64,000 bases of DNA from Sthenelais limicola (Eukaryota > Annelida > Polychaeta > Phyllodocida > Sigalionidae). Location of the stretch: NCBI GenBank assembly GCA_942159475.1, contig OW804095.1:54402773-54466772 (forward strand), in the 5' to 3' direction. This document shows positions 24,406 through 33,512 of the stretch, piece after piece (the stretch's first letter is position 1; each line of letters begins with the position of its first letter). The notes below the pieces were generated by a model. The model was not told the DNA's origin and did not search any database. It saw only the letters and a program-made list of their open reading frames with translations. A program made the position numbers and the translations under genes.

Positions 24406-25464
24406 ATGTCAACCACTAGAACACAGACAGCCAGACGGGAAGAAATGGCTGATCTTATAGGTGACGAGTTTCTGACTGAAGCTCAAGAAAGTGCCGCTAC
24501 AAAGGGCGCTGCCCGGAAGAAGAAGACGGGCTACGTTAGCCACATAGCCAGCCTGCTTCAGAGAATGGATCAACAGACGGAAATCAGCAACCGCCTACTC
24601 CGAATGGTCGAGCAGAAACAGGTGATATCTCCTCTTGTTCTCTCCCCGGGGCAGGGTCAACTAAGGGCTGGAAAGAATAAGGTAGTTAGCTCCCCCGCTA
24701 AGAAAACTAGTCCAAAGGGAAGTGTGCCTAAGTCAAGAAAGAAACATTTCTCCACGTCCTCCGAGGACTATAGCCTATCTGATTCAAGCCCAACTACTAA
24801 GAAGCAAATTAAACGAGCAACTGAAATGCTAGAGCCCAAGTTCCGCCGCACTAAAGGTAATCCTAAGAAAATCGATCAACACATTAAAAGGTACAGGCCT
24901 TTTGCCTATTTAGAAAGGGATTCCCAAAGGAAAATCATTAAGAACTCCCACCCTGATGAACTCTCTTTCAATGAACATGTATCTGGTTTATGTGCAATGG
25001 CCGCAGACGCGGCCGAAGAAGGTACGGAAGAACACGGGATTATGGTACATATTGGTCAAATTGCAGATGATAATACTTCAATCCCCTGGGAAAATGTACG
25101 TGCCTTTTCAAACGTAGTTATAGCAAACGTTGCAAGGGGCAAGTGGGAATGGGACGACATTGCGCGCATAGAGAGGGCCCGTACTGATAAATACATAAAG
25201 GCAAAATCTATTGACGACGTCGCTTGGTCTGTCCCATGTCCCCAATTTAATAAAGGAAGGTGCGACAATCAAGAAAACCACTCTGTCGGCCAAGTATTAA
25301 TGAAGCACATATGTGCTTTCTGTGCCACAAATGGCTTTGAAAACCCTCACACGTGTAGAGCTTGTAACAAGAGGAAAGGTAACTACACAGGCAAACCAGA
25401 GGATAAGAAGGACGGCAAACCGCCCTATAAACCCTCAAATAACAGGGATAATACTAGTAACTGA
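24406..25464 (+). CDS. Retrotransposon gag-like protein with C-terminal zinc-finger cluster
   Basis: A 352-residue ORF starting at an ATG 88 bases after repeat A1. The N-terminal half is Lys/Ser/Arg-rich (about 38-150) and includes a possible leucine-rich helix (about 44-70). The C-terminal part has a Cys/His cluster: C278 and C286 (CPQFNKGRC), then H301, C303, C306, H315, C317 and C320 (KHICAFC...HTCRAC), typical of the first ORF of DIRS/Ngaro-type elements. The expected role is to bind the element RNA and assemble a particle, by analogy with family members. It ends in TGA at 25462, immediately followed by CTA; the next ORF continues in exactly the same frame, which suggests a gag-pol readthrough product. 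Confidence 0.85.
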   Translation: MSTTRTQTARREEMADLIGDEFLTEAQESAATKGAARKKKTGYVSHIASLLQRMDQQTEISNRLLRMVEQKQVISPLVLSPGQGQLRAGKNKVVSSPAKKTSPKGSVPKSRKKHFSTSSEDYSLSDSSPTTKKQIKRATEMLEPKFRRTKGNPKKIDQHIKRYRPFAYLERDSQRKIIKNSHPDELSFNEHVSGLCAMAADAAEEGTEEHGIMVHIGQIADDNTSIPWENVRAFSNVVIANVARGKWEWDDIARIERARTDKYIKAKSIDDVAWSVPCPQFNKGRCDNQENHSVGQVLMKHICAFCATNGFENPHTCRACNKRKGNYTGKPEDKKDGKPPYKPSNNRDNTSN

Positions 25465-25467
25465 CTA
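25462..25467 (+). promoter_or_regulatory. Candidate stop-codon readthrough site (TGA CTA)
   Basis: The gag stop TGA is followed by CTA TCT. UGA-CUA is an established leaky-stop context in animals and some RNA viruses (the strongest form is UGA CUAG; here the next base is T). The downstream frame is open for 60 codons before homology-rich pol sequence starts, and its first ATG is only at 25726, so pol has no early start of its own. Confidence 0.6.
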
Positions 25468-27441
25468 TCTTCTCCAAAGGTCCCCCCTCATAGCACCAGC
25501 TATGATCAATGCACAAAGGGGGAAAAACAACTCAATCATGATTGCTCTGAAGCCTTCCTCGACCTTACTAAAATAGATTTACCGCCACCCGCATCACGAC
25601 TAACTAGCTCTGTTGACATTGAAATTGACCACCTAGAATTTGAAGTGGATACCATAACACCAGTATATGACAGTGACGCCTATTTTGGTCGCAGCATATA
25701 TCCCTCCACTGAACTTTCTAAAATAATGAAACTAGAGCGTGAAATTGTATGGCCCTATCTATCGGAAGAAGCAGCCCAATCAAAGTTATTACATGCCTAT
25801 ACACCTGTACGTCAATTCGCTCTCCCAAATGTACTGGGGGCCCGAGTCCCAATTGTAACATGTAACAACATTCACAACTGGCGAGCACTCGCCACAGGCC
25901 ATATGGATGATGACTGGATCATAGATTTAATCGAGTTCGGATTTCCACTTCAATTTAGAGGACCTCCACCATCCATATCCCCTACTTACCAAAACCACCC
26001 CTCCGCCGTGGCCTTCGATCAACACGTAGTTAACTATATTGACAAGGAACGCGGCCTAGGCGCTCTAATAGGTCCTTTTGCTGCTCCACCTTTCACCCCG
26101 TGGTGCAACATAGCTCCAATAATGACTAGGCCTAAGTCATCTATAACAGAAAGACGCATAATTGTGGATTTGTCCCATCCTAAGGAAACCGGTCCAAATT
26201 CACAAATAACTAAAAACTCAATCTTTGGTAAAAGCGTCTTCCACTGTCTCCCCTCCGTCGCCGACGCAGTCGAGACCATAATTCAACACAACTTTGAGGT
26301 TAAGTTGGCCTCTATTGACATCTCACGCGCATACCGCAACTTCGCCCTCGATCCTATTGACTGGCCTTTGAACTGTATGCAGCACAATGGGAAGTTTTTC
26401 GTCGATACTAGCATGCCATTCGGCACACGCATCAGCTCGCTGTACATGCAGCGCATGGCCAACTTTATATCTCGCGCACTCCACGAAAAGGGGGTAGAAA
26501 GTATTATCTATTTAGATGATGCCCTCCTGGTCTGCCCAATCAATGACAACCCACAAAACAAGTTCGACATAGCCCGCGGCGTCATTCGAGCACTAGGTCT
26601 CCCAATAGCCTGGGAAAAGATCATCTCCCCAAGCTCCTCGATTAAGTTCCTAGGAATAATAATTGATGTAGAAAAAAGAGAGTTAAGATTACCAGAAAAG
26701 AAGGTCGCTAGTTTCCTCGCTCTCGCCCGCCAAGTTAGTGTCAAACATATGATCTCTAAGAAGACATTGCAATCGATTATAGGTCATATTAATCACATTG
26801 GACAGGTGGTAAAACCCGCCCGCCTATTCATGAATAGACTACTCGAAACACTCAGAGAAGCCTCTGAATCTGGGATATTAGTGAGTGTCGACATTAAAAG
26901 GGACCTGAGTTGGTTTATCCGTTTCTTGTCCCAACACAATGCTCGAGCCATGATACTTCCCAGTTTTGAACCAACCATCACCATACGGGCTGACTCTTGC
27001 CTCACCGGGGGAGGAGGCTGGTCGGAAAGAATCTGCTACTCAATCGTCTACCCCAAGAATCGCATAAAGGGAATGCATATTTCACAATTGGAAGCATTAA
27101 ACTGCCTTATTGCCGTTAGGACCATCTGCTTTGATTGCTATGACTGTGCCATTCTTATTGTTTGTGATAATCAAGGCGCTATCGCCTCTCTTACAGGTGG
27201 ACGAGGAAGAGACCGCATAATTAACGCTGTGTGTAGAGCGTTTTGGTACTTTGCATCTGAGCGTAACATTTCTTTCCAGTTCATACATGCCCCGGGTGTG
27301 GAGATGGAGGTGGCCGACGCCCTTAGCCGCAGACACATCAGCCCAGCTGAGGAAAGCCGGGCCGCCCATCTCATTGCCAAACATAAACTAAGTGAGATAA
27401 AGCCTCACAGAGACTCTATGAATTTTCGTTCGTTCATATAA
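25465..27441 (+). CDS. Retrotransposon pol: reverse transcriptase and RNase H
   Basis: The open frame continues directly from the gag stop for 658 codons. Numbering from the codon after TGA: reverse-transcriptase motifs ERRIIVDLSHPK (about 229-240), SIDISRAYRN with the first catalytic Asp (about 285), the primer-grip-side MPFG (about 317-320), and catalytic YLDD (349-352). An RNase H domain follows, with acidic residues at about D510 (TIRADSC), E543 (SQLEAL), D568 (VCDNQGA) and D618 (VADALSR). No methyltransferase domain follows. It copies element RNA into DNA and removes the RNA strand. The frame lacks an ATG until 25726, which lies 87 codons in, so expression most likely depends on readthrough of the gag TGA. 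All catalytic residues are intact. The end overlaps the recombinase frame by 46 bases. Confidence 0.92.
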   Translation, partial: LSSPKVPPHSTSYDQCTKGEKQLNHDCSEAFLDLTKIDLPPPASRLTSSVDIEIDHLEFEVDTITPVYDSDAYFGRSIYPSTELSKIMKLEREIVWPYLSEEAAQSKLLHAYTPVRQFALPNVLGARVPIVTCNNIHNWRALATGHMDDDWIIDLIEFGFPLQFRGPPPSISPTYQNHPSAVAFDQHVVNYIDKERGLGALIGPFAAPPFTPWCNIAPIMTRPKSSITERRIIVDLSHPKETGPNSQITKNSIFGKSVFHCLPSVADAVETIIQHNFEVKLASIDISRAYRNFALDPIDWPLNCMQHNGKFFVDTSMPFGTRISSLYMQRMANFISRALHEKGVESIIYLDDALLVCPINDNPQNKFDIARGVIRALGLPIAWEKIISPSSSIKFLGIIIDVEKRELRLPEKKVASFLALARQVSVKHMISKKTLQSIIGHINHIGQVVKPARLFMNRLLETLREASESGILVSVDIKRDLSWFIRFLSQHNARAMILPSFEPTITIRADSCLTGGGGWSERICYSIVYPKNRIKGMHISQLEALNCLIAVRTICFDCYDCAILIVCDNQGAIASLTGGRGRDRIINAVCRAFWYFASERNISFQFIHAPGVEMEVADALSRRHISPAEESRAAHLIAKHKLSEIKPHRDSMNFRSFI

Positions 27442-28424
27442 TTTCAGATCCCATCATCAACTCGCTCTTCCAGGCCGCAGAAGACCGCCAAACCACAGCA
27501 ATTCGACCGGGCACGCTATCTAACCACAAGTCGATACTATCTAGGTTTGTGGTTTTTTGCTGTCGATGCAAGAGTGACTTTGAGGAACCCCCTAATGATG
27601 TGATATGTGCCTTTGTGGAGAAGTGTGTGACGGCGGGTAACACTTCTCAGACAGTGAGGAACTACATCTCTTCGCTGTCCTCCTGCTACCGCAACATGGG
27701 CCTTAGCTCGGCCCCTTTTACATCCCACCAAGTCAAGAATGCCTTGCTTTCTGTGTCCAAGAATGTGAGGCACTACCACCAGCCGGCGCCACCAGTCACC
27801 CCAGCCCTGTTGGAGAAGGTGATCAAGGTCGCCGCGTCCCTCTCTAATGGCGACTCATTGAGGGCCGCATACCTACTCCTGTTTCATACGTTTATGAGAC
27901 AATCCAACATTGCTGCCAAGACAACGGCCCATTTCGACACAAGTCGCCATCTCACGAGAGCTGATGTCACCGTGTACGACGACCGAGTATCTGTCGTATA
28001 TAAGTGGTCTAAATCCTTCCAGATTGCAGGCCCCGCACGAACAATCGTGATCCCGGCCCTGGAGGGCTCTCCACTATGCCCAAGGCGGGCTATTATCCGG
28101 ATGCTCAAGTCTGTGCCTACCACACACCCTCTCGACCCATTCATCATGTTTCAAGACGGCAAGAACATGACTATATCTTACCTCCGAAAGATCTGGGCCC
28201 ATATCTTAAAGGCCCTTAAGATCCCTGACGCAGAATTAACCACCTTACATGGGCTTCGACGCGGGGCTGCTAGCCATGTACTCCAAGTCGATCCCTCATC
28301 AAGGCAACATATCAAAACCCACGGATGTTGGGCTACAGACTCTGTTGACCGTTATTTGCCTCCCCCATCTACTCAGAAAGTATTTACGGCTATGAAAAAA
28401 TCTCTTTCTCGTCCTTTGGATTAA
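27396..28424 (+). CDS. Retrotransposon tyrosine recombinase (YR)
   Basis: Open frame of 342 codons after a TGA at 27393, in the -1 frame relative to pol. The N-terminal part (RPGTLSNHKSILSRFV and GNTSQTVRNYISSLSSCYRN) looks like the SAM-like core-binding domain. The catalytic domain shows Arg in FMRQSN, His and Arg in LHGLRRGA, His in THGCW, and the nucleophile Tyr in RYLPP: the R-H-R-H-Y set of phage-integrase-type recombinases. It joins and inserts the circular DNA copy. The first ATG in frame lies only at about 27696, inside the N-terminal domain, so a product must come from frameshifting, reinitiation, a non-ATG start (GTG at 27549) or splicing; ATAATTTCAG just before 27449 resembles a splice acceptor. 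The stop codon lies inside repeat B1. Confidence 0.92.
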   Translation, partial: DKASQRLYEFSFVHIISDPIINSLFQAAEDRQTTAIRPGTLSNHKSILSRFVVFCCRCKSDFEEPPNDVICAFVEKCVTAGNTSQTVRNYISSLSSCYRNMGLSSAPFTSHQVKNALLSVSKNVRHYHQPAPPVTPALLEKVIKVAASLSNGDSLRAAYLLLFHTFMRQSNIAAKTTAHFDTSRHLTRADVTVYDDRVSVVYKWSKSFQIAGPARTIVIPALEGSPLCPRRAIIRMLKSVPTTHPLDPFIMFQDGKNMTISYLRKIWAHILKALKIPDAELTTLHGLRRGAASHVLQVDPSSRQHIKTHGCWATDSVDRYLPPPSTQKVFTAMKKSLSRPLD

Positions 28425-28597
28425 TCTTTTACCAATTTATAAATCAATTCTTTTATTCAATATCCACATTCATGTATAATTTTAATCTAATCATATATAA
28501 AACAATTCTCATTTTATATCAACTTTTATATAACCAAACAATTCATTTAACCATTGTCAAATAAAATATATTTATCCATACCCGTCGTTGTTCTCTC
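28420..28597 (+). repeat. Split direct repeat B1
   Basis: 178 bases identical by eye to B2 (28822-28999). Starts ATTAATCTTTTACC, overlapping the recombinase stop codon, and ends GTCGTTGTTCTCTC. It contains AATAAA at 28560-28565. Confidence 0.9.
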
Positions 28598-28634
28598 ATG
28601 GTGATCACTATTGAAAATCAGTGGAGCATGAGAG
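28593..28634. promoter_or_regulatory. B1/A2 junction, candidate recombinase site
   Basis: CTCTCATG (28593-28600) and CATGAGAG (28627-28634) form inverted 8-base arms that exist only where B1 meets A2. The three bases ATG (28598-28600) belong to neither repeat and could be the crossover core carried from a circular intermediate. A palindromic GTGATCAC lies between the arms. Confidence 0.5.
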
Positions 28635-28742
28635 ACGCGGCGGGCCTCCCTCTTCTAAATTACCTACTTCAACATATTACATAACTCCCTCATATATAAG
28701 CCCTGCTGCTCTCCGTTCAAACCACACTTTCGAATTTAGCTT
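28601..28742 (+). repeat. Split direct repeat A2
   Basis: Second copy of repeat A, identical by eye to 24177-24318, starting three bases after B1 ends. In this group A2 and B2 serve as template to rebuild complete ends during reverse transcription. Confidence 0.92.
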
Positions 28743-28821
28743 CCACCCTCCCAACCCTACAATTCTAATCATTTAAAAATATATTTTATTTTTCTCAATT
28801 TAATTTCATTCAATTCCTCAC
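28743..28821 (+). other. Spacer between A2 and B2
   Basis: 79 AT-rich bases found only here in the element, starting CCACCCTCCCAACCC. In the simplest Ngaro layout A2 and B2 adjoin, so this is a small departure. Confidence 0.7.
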
Positions 28822-28999
28822 ATTAATCTTTTACCAATTTATAAATCAATTCTTTTATTCAATATCCACATTCATGTATAATTTTAATCTAATCATATAT
28901 AAAACAATTCTCATTTTATATCAACTTTTATATAACCAAACAATTCATTTAACCATTGTCAAATAAAATATATTTATCCATACCCGTCGTTGTTCTCTC
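28822..28999 (+). repeat. Split direct repeat B2 with poly(A) signal
   Basis: Second copy of repeat B. AATAAA at 28962-28967 lies 32 bases from its end and probably directs 3' end formation of the element RNA. Its last base is also the first base of the right 348-bp duplicate. Confidence 0.88.
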
Positions 29000-29346
29000 C
29001 CTAAAAGTTAGGGGGTCATTAGGGCTTTCTACTACTGACTGATTAGCCACTGTGATACTAACCCATGGTGGAAACAACTTAGTTCATGGGTGACAACCAC
29101 TGATATCCAAATGATAGGGCCCCAATTAGCTGAGCCGAGGTGACACAGGCTCACTGCTTATAGGCCAATTACTTTAGCTTTAGCAATTTACTCTTTAGGT
29201 CTACAATTGACACCTGGATGTGTGACTTATATATTGCAGTCCTATAACTCAGCCAGATTAGGTAGGCCCTACATTATACCCAACAGATTGAGGAGGAGTG
29301 AGACTAAAGTTAACAGATTGGGGCTCTTTAAGCTGAATTTCACATA
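28999..29346 (+). repeat. 348-bp duplication, right copy
   Basis: Identical by eye to 23829-24176. Past its end the sequence continues ATTATGGGG, which is not the start of repeat A, so this edge is native host sequence while its left edge abuts B2. Confidence 0.9.
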
Positions 29347-32300
29347 ATTATGGGGATTATGTTGTTTTGATTTGTGTGCACACCAGTGGTTAGATTGAGA
29401 TGAGTCACCAGTTGACGGTATGACAACATTTTGTCCAGCCAGCTTCTATCCTGTCACCCCAGTTGACAGATGTTAGCCTTTATAGTTACCCCAACGTAAA
29501 ACGAGTTTTGTGCTATAGTTTGGCGCTGGATTCCTCCTTAACAGGGAAGGGGGAAGGGGGAAGAGCGATTGAACGGGGGTGGGGGGGGCCAGATGTTTGG
29601 TCATTTAAGTGTCATTAAACGCCCGGCTATGTGATAATGCCTGGCTTGGGGGAGAGAGGATTAAAGCCAAGACAAGAGGAACTTTCCCCCAAATTGGGTC
29701 ACGGGAGGCGAGTCAAGGCCATGGCCCGGCTGTTTTTTTATGAGGATGTTAACTGATCAACAGGGACTAATGGTATTCCTTCTTCCACACATCGACATCA
29801 GAGAGAAATCACCGTTGTTTAATTATCCTGCCATAAACTATAGGAGGAGGGACAGTGTGAACACTCAAGATATAAGGTACCAGACATCATTTCAGTAGGG
29901 GTCCTTGACCATGCACTTTCCCCAATACATGTTTTAATATACTGATTAATTGAATATACTATGAGCCTTCTTCTAGCTTGTGATGTTCTATAATGCTATA
30001 ATCTGTTACAATATTCAAAATCTCATCTCTACTTTCAAAAAATTAATAGCCTACAATATCATACAGGCATTATGCTTGGTTGCGTCTAGGATACATCTTG
30101 ATACTTAGATATGCTGAAGAAAATGAGCTCGTTCTAAATGGTTCTAAAGCTCCACTTCTGATTTTTAAAAATCTTTATCTAATCAGAAAAAATAAAGTAG
30201 TCTCACTCTTTCAAGTGGTTTATCCTAAAGGTATATCCTACAGCCACTAGTTATAGGCATATAATATATGTATTATGTTATTAATTGAGATAATAATGGT
30301 AAATGATGATATGGTGAAATGTGACTTTTTCCTGGCCGAGCTCTAGTCTAGCCTGTTCCATACACCGGTGAGTGAGTGATGACCCAGTATAAGTAATACA
30401 ACCATAATGCCTGTGTGTTCACAAGGTACATTTTTCATGTCCTATAGTATAGTCTGACCTTCTAGTTATACGTTACACACCTGACGGCAGGATAACAACA
30501 ATAGGATCTGGCTTCGACTCTGGATTTATCCCTCTTTTTCATACATATAAAATTTGAATTTCAATCTCCGGAGGTGTCAAAAGATTAGCCCTGGCGATGG
30601 AATGAACTGTCTGCGGGCCCAATATATACATAGTGGTCGCGTCGTCATGGTAATAGAGATGCTCGCCTCAAAGGTCACTTCCGGGTCCCTGTAGTCGACG
30701 ATCGTCGGGACATCGTACAGCAAAAGAGAGCAATATAGGGAGAAAAAGAGCGTCACATTTGATATTGTTCATTACATGATGTTTTAAGGCCATTTTAAAT
30801 TGCTATTGATCCTCCACGACTCTTACATATGGGGAGAGGCTATTCCATTTAGAACAGGTATTTTAGCAGGGTCTCTTTTTGCCTCAGTTCTTGGTTGTAG
30901 TATTCCATATAACCACAGGGGCATCCCCCTGCAGCATTTCCCTATTTGGTATTTTTGAGGTGTACATCACTGACTTGTGTGCTATTTTACAGTTAAGTTA
31001 AGTTAAAGTGTGATCTTTTTTTAACATTCATTGTTTTTGTAGCAGCTCATAGGTCTTCGTTTGAGATATGTTCCCTTGGTTGTACAGCTATTCTTAATAT
31101 ATTATTCTGCAATGCTTAGTGTTTCTTACAAACAACATTGTTATGGTTAACAGGTAGTAAAACAGAGAGAGTAGTTTTTTTGTTTTTTTAGTATAGAGAG
31201 CAGCATAACTAGTCAAATATGGTTTTAATTGAACAACAATAGAAAGGTTTTATGATTCAGTTGTTTCACTAAGTCATTGAATTGGCAATTCATAGATAAA
31301 ACAGAGTCAATATGAGTCCCTACATATGAATAATTAGAAACTTTCTCTACTTCTTGGTTGACATATCTCGATCTTTTACCATTCACTATAATCAAAAGAT
31401 GGCATGCCTGGCATCAGCGTCTCTCAATAACCAGTTGCGCTGCACACACCCACACAAACAGGATGTGTGACTTGCAGTGCAACCACCTCCACCTCCCCTT
31501 TGACTACTTATAATTTTTTAATTCAGGTTCTTACCAAATCAGTAGGCCATGGCAGTGCACCATGTAGGGAGGACCTCGCCACCCCTCTCCACCTACAGAG
31601 CCAGCACAACATCAACTACCATATTCTTTGGACCAAGTATCATACATTTTTTTAACGTTGAGTAGCAGCTTGTTTTATACTCCATTCATGGAAATATAGT
31701 CCATGTCTTCTTTTAGTTTCATCTCACATTCTCTTAAGGATTTCGACGAATAAAACACGTCTGTGTCCTCGGCGTACTGTATAATTTGGTCCCAGAAGCA
31801 GGCATTTTCCGAGACTAGAGACGATATGATTCATATTGTTATACTTCTAACGCATTTGAAAACCAATACAACTATACTGCTGGTGTTAGCGGTCATAAAG
31901 ACAGTCTGTCGAGGTTATGTCGCTGCCTACCGGCGGAACTGGTCAGTGTTGATGACACTATAGCAGCACATAAGGTGGCATCCTAGTGCTTGTCCTGGTT
32001 GTTATATATACAGAGTTTATGGTCTGGAGCTTGGAACCATGCTGGACTACTGCAATTAAATTGTCTTTAAGTATGATCTAGGCTCTTGAAGCGTGACAGC
32101 TTTCTCTTGCCATGTGATAGACTTTAGAGATTTAGGGATCCATCACCCACATGCCACTGACCCTCAGTCATGTCAAATCTAGAAGCTGAACACGCCTTAG
32201 CCATACTTTAAAGGAATGAAGCTCTATATATGTTTTATAAATAGGCTACTTAAAAATTACTAACTGGTGGAATTCCTTTGTAATTTCCACATTCCACAAA

Positions 32301-33311
32301 AGATCCAATTATCGTAGAAATAATGGAAAGCCTACATTGTTCCATAACGCAGGCCTATATACTTTGTGCTGCCACAATACTATTTTGTATTCGGAGGGAA
32401 GACTATACTTCTCCTCCATGTGATTATTCATGTTATGTCAATTAATCTCTTATTCCATTTATTCATATCAACCTGTCAATTATCTCCACCCCAGCTTCTC
32501 AGTCTATATGGAGGGACTATATACTTAATGATAGTGATGTCACAGCTCAACCAATCACAAGACATGACAACTGTGAAACATCTTTTTTTAATTTCAAGCA
32601 CTATCAGCACTTGCCCCATTATGCGTGCCTTTTATTGAAGTTTCAATAGTGTGGAAAATAATGTTTGCAGGGAACTCTCCCATACTTTACCTATTGAGGA
32701 CCATCATACATTAAACATTACACAATTACAAAATAAAATATGGAACCAAACTGGTCCAATTGTGGAACAATTGGCGGAAATGACTATAGATGCATGGTGC
32801 TCCTGTTATAGAAACGAAGTAGACTTCAGAGGATTAGAAGATATATAACTTAGTTTCCTTCGACTGGGCTGGTTTTCTTCAACGATAAAAACCAGTTTCA
32901 TTCCATAAACTAGATGAATAGAACTGCCAATACCAACTAGTCACTATCTTTATCAGTAACAACCTAGACAGCTGGAGATCCTCTAGCCAGTGGCCCACCA
33001 ATGCTCAGTGCTCATAGACCGTTGATGTATATCAATGGTCACTGCAGTTGGCGGGAAATCTGCACGGCCAGCTTAACTTGTAAAGCCCATTGGAAGACAT
33101 AAAAATCAATGTGTTACTATAAAGTCAGGCCCAGGGAGGGCACCTATTATTCCCATCTGAGCAGAAATCCTTTGCAAGGGCCCCTAGGGAATATTGGATG
33201 ACGAATGTCTTCAATGTAAAGGATACTTTATACTGTATTCCTATAGGATGGGAATAAAGGGTTATTACATGCCTGATCACATTGGTATCCCACAGAGGTC
33301 CATAAGTAAAG
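29347..33311. other. Gene-free stretch, mostly AT-rich
   Basis: G-runs at about 29574-29588. A sequence at 31565-31615 (CCACCCCTCTCCACC and then ACAGAGCCAGCACAAC) recurs at 34230-34275, a small dispersed repeat. A 65-codon terminal-exon-like frame at 32672-32848 begins after TTTGCAG and ends in TAA, but no family was recognised. No other gene seen. Confidence 0.35.
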
Positions 33312-33512
33312 ATACTCCCAGACACCGATAAATGAATAACTCCAATTGGTTTTTTTGACATTCTCCCAGACACCGATAAATAAAAACTCCAATTGGTTTT
33401 TTTTGACATTCTCCCGGACACCGATAACCAAATGAATAACTCCAATTGTTTTTTTGACATTCTCCAAGACACCGATAAATGAATAACTCCAATTGTTTTT
33501 TCACATTCTTGG
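33312..33512 (-). repeat. 48-bp minisatellite, four copies
   Basis: The marker GACACCGATAA recurs at 33321, 33369, 33417 and about 33468, so the period is 48, 48 and 51. Each unit also holds ACTCCAATTG, a T-run and GACATTCTCC. Because 48 and 51 are multiples of three, minus-strand reading frames stay open and spell a repeating MSKK...GVIHLSVSGR-like peptide; this is probably a by-product. Confidence 0.85.

Larger units (their letters stand above)
24177..28999 (+). mobile_element. Ngaro-like tyrosine-recombinase retrotransposon with split direct repeats
   Basis: A 4.8-kb element with the repeat order A1 (24177-24318), three ORFs, B1 (28420-28597), A2 (28601-28742), a 79-bp spacer, then B2 (28822-28999). 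The ORFs encode a zinc-finger gag, a reverse transcriptase/RNase H, and a tyrosine recombinase. Split direct repeats with a recombinase, and no methyltransferase domain after RNase H, fit the Ngaro group of the DIRS order; PAT-like elements share the repeat layout but carry the methyltransferase, and DIRS1 has inverted ends. Known biology: such elements are copied through RNA, circularised, and inserted by the recombinase, not by an integrase. Both repeat pairs look identical, so the insertion is young and probably was active recently. Assignment to Ngaro rather than PAT is from layout and domain content only. Confidence 0.9.

Noticed and set aside
30570..30770. Minus-strand frame of about 60 codons (DPEVTFEASISITMTTRP) reminiscent of a receptor exon
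   Set aside because: No proper splice acceptor at its start, no supporting motif and a stop soon after; chance cannot be excluded.
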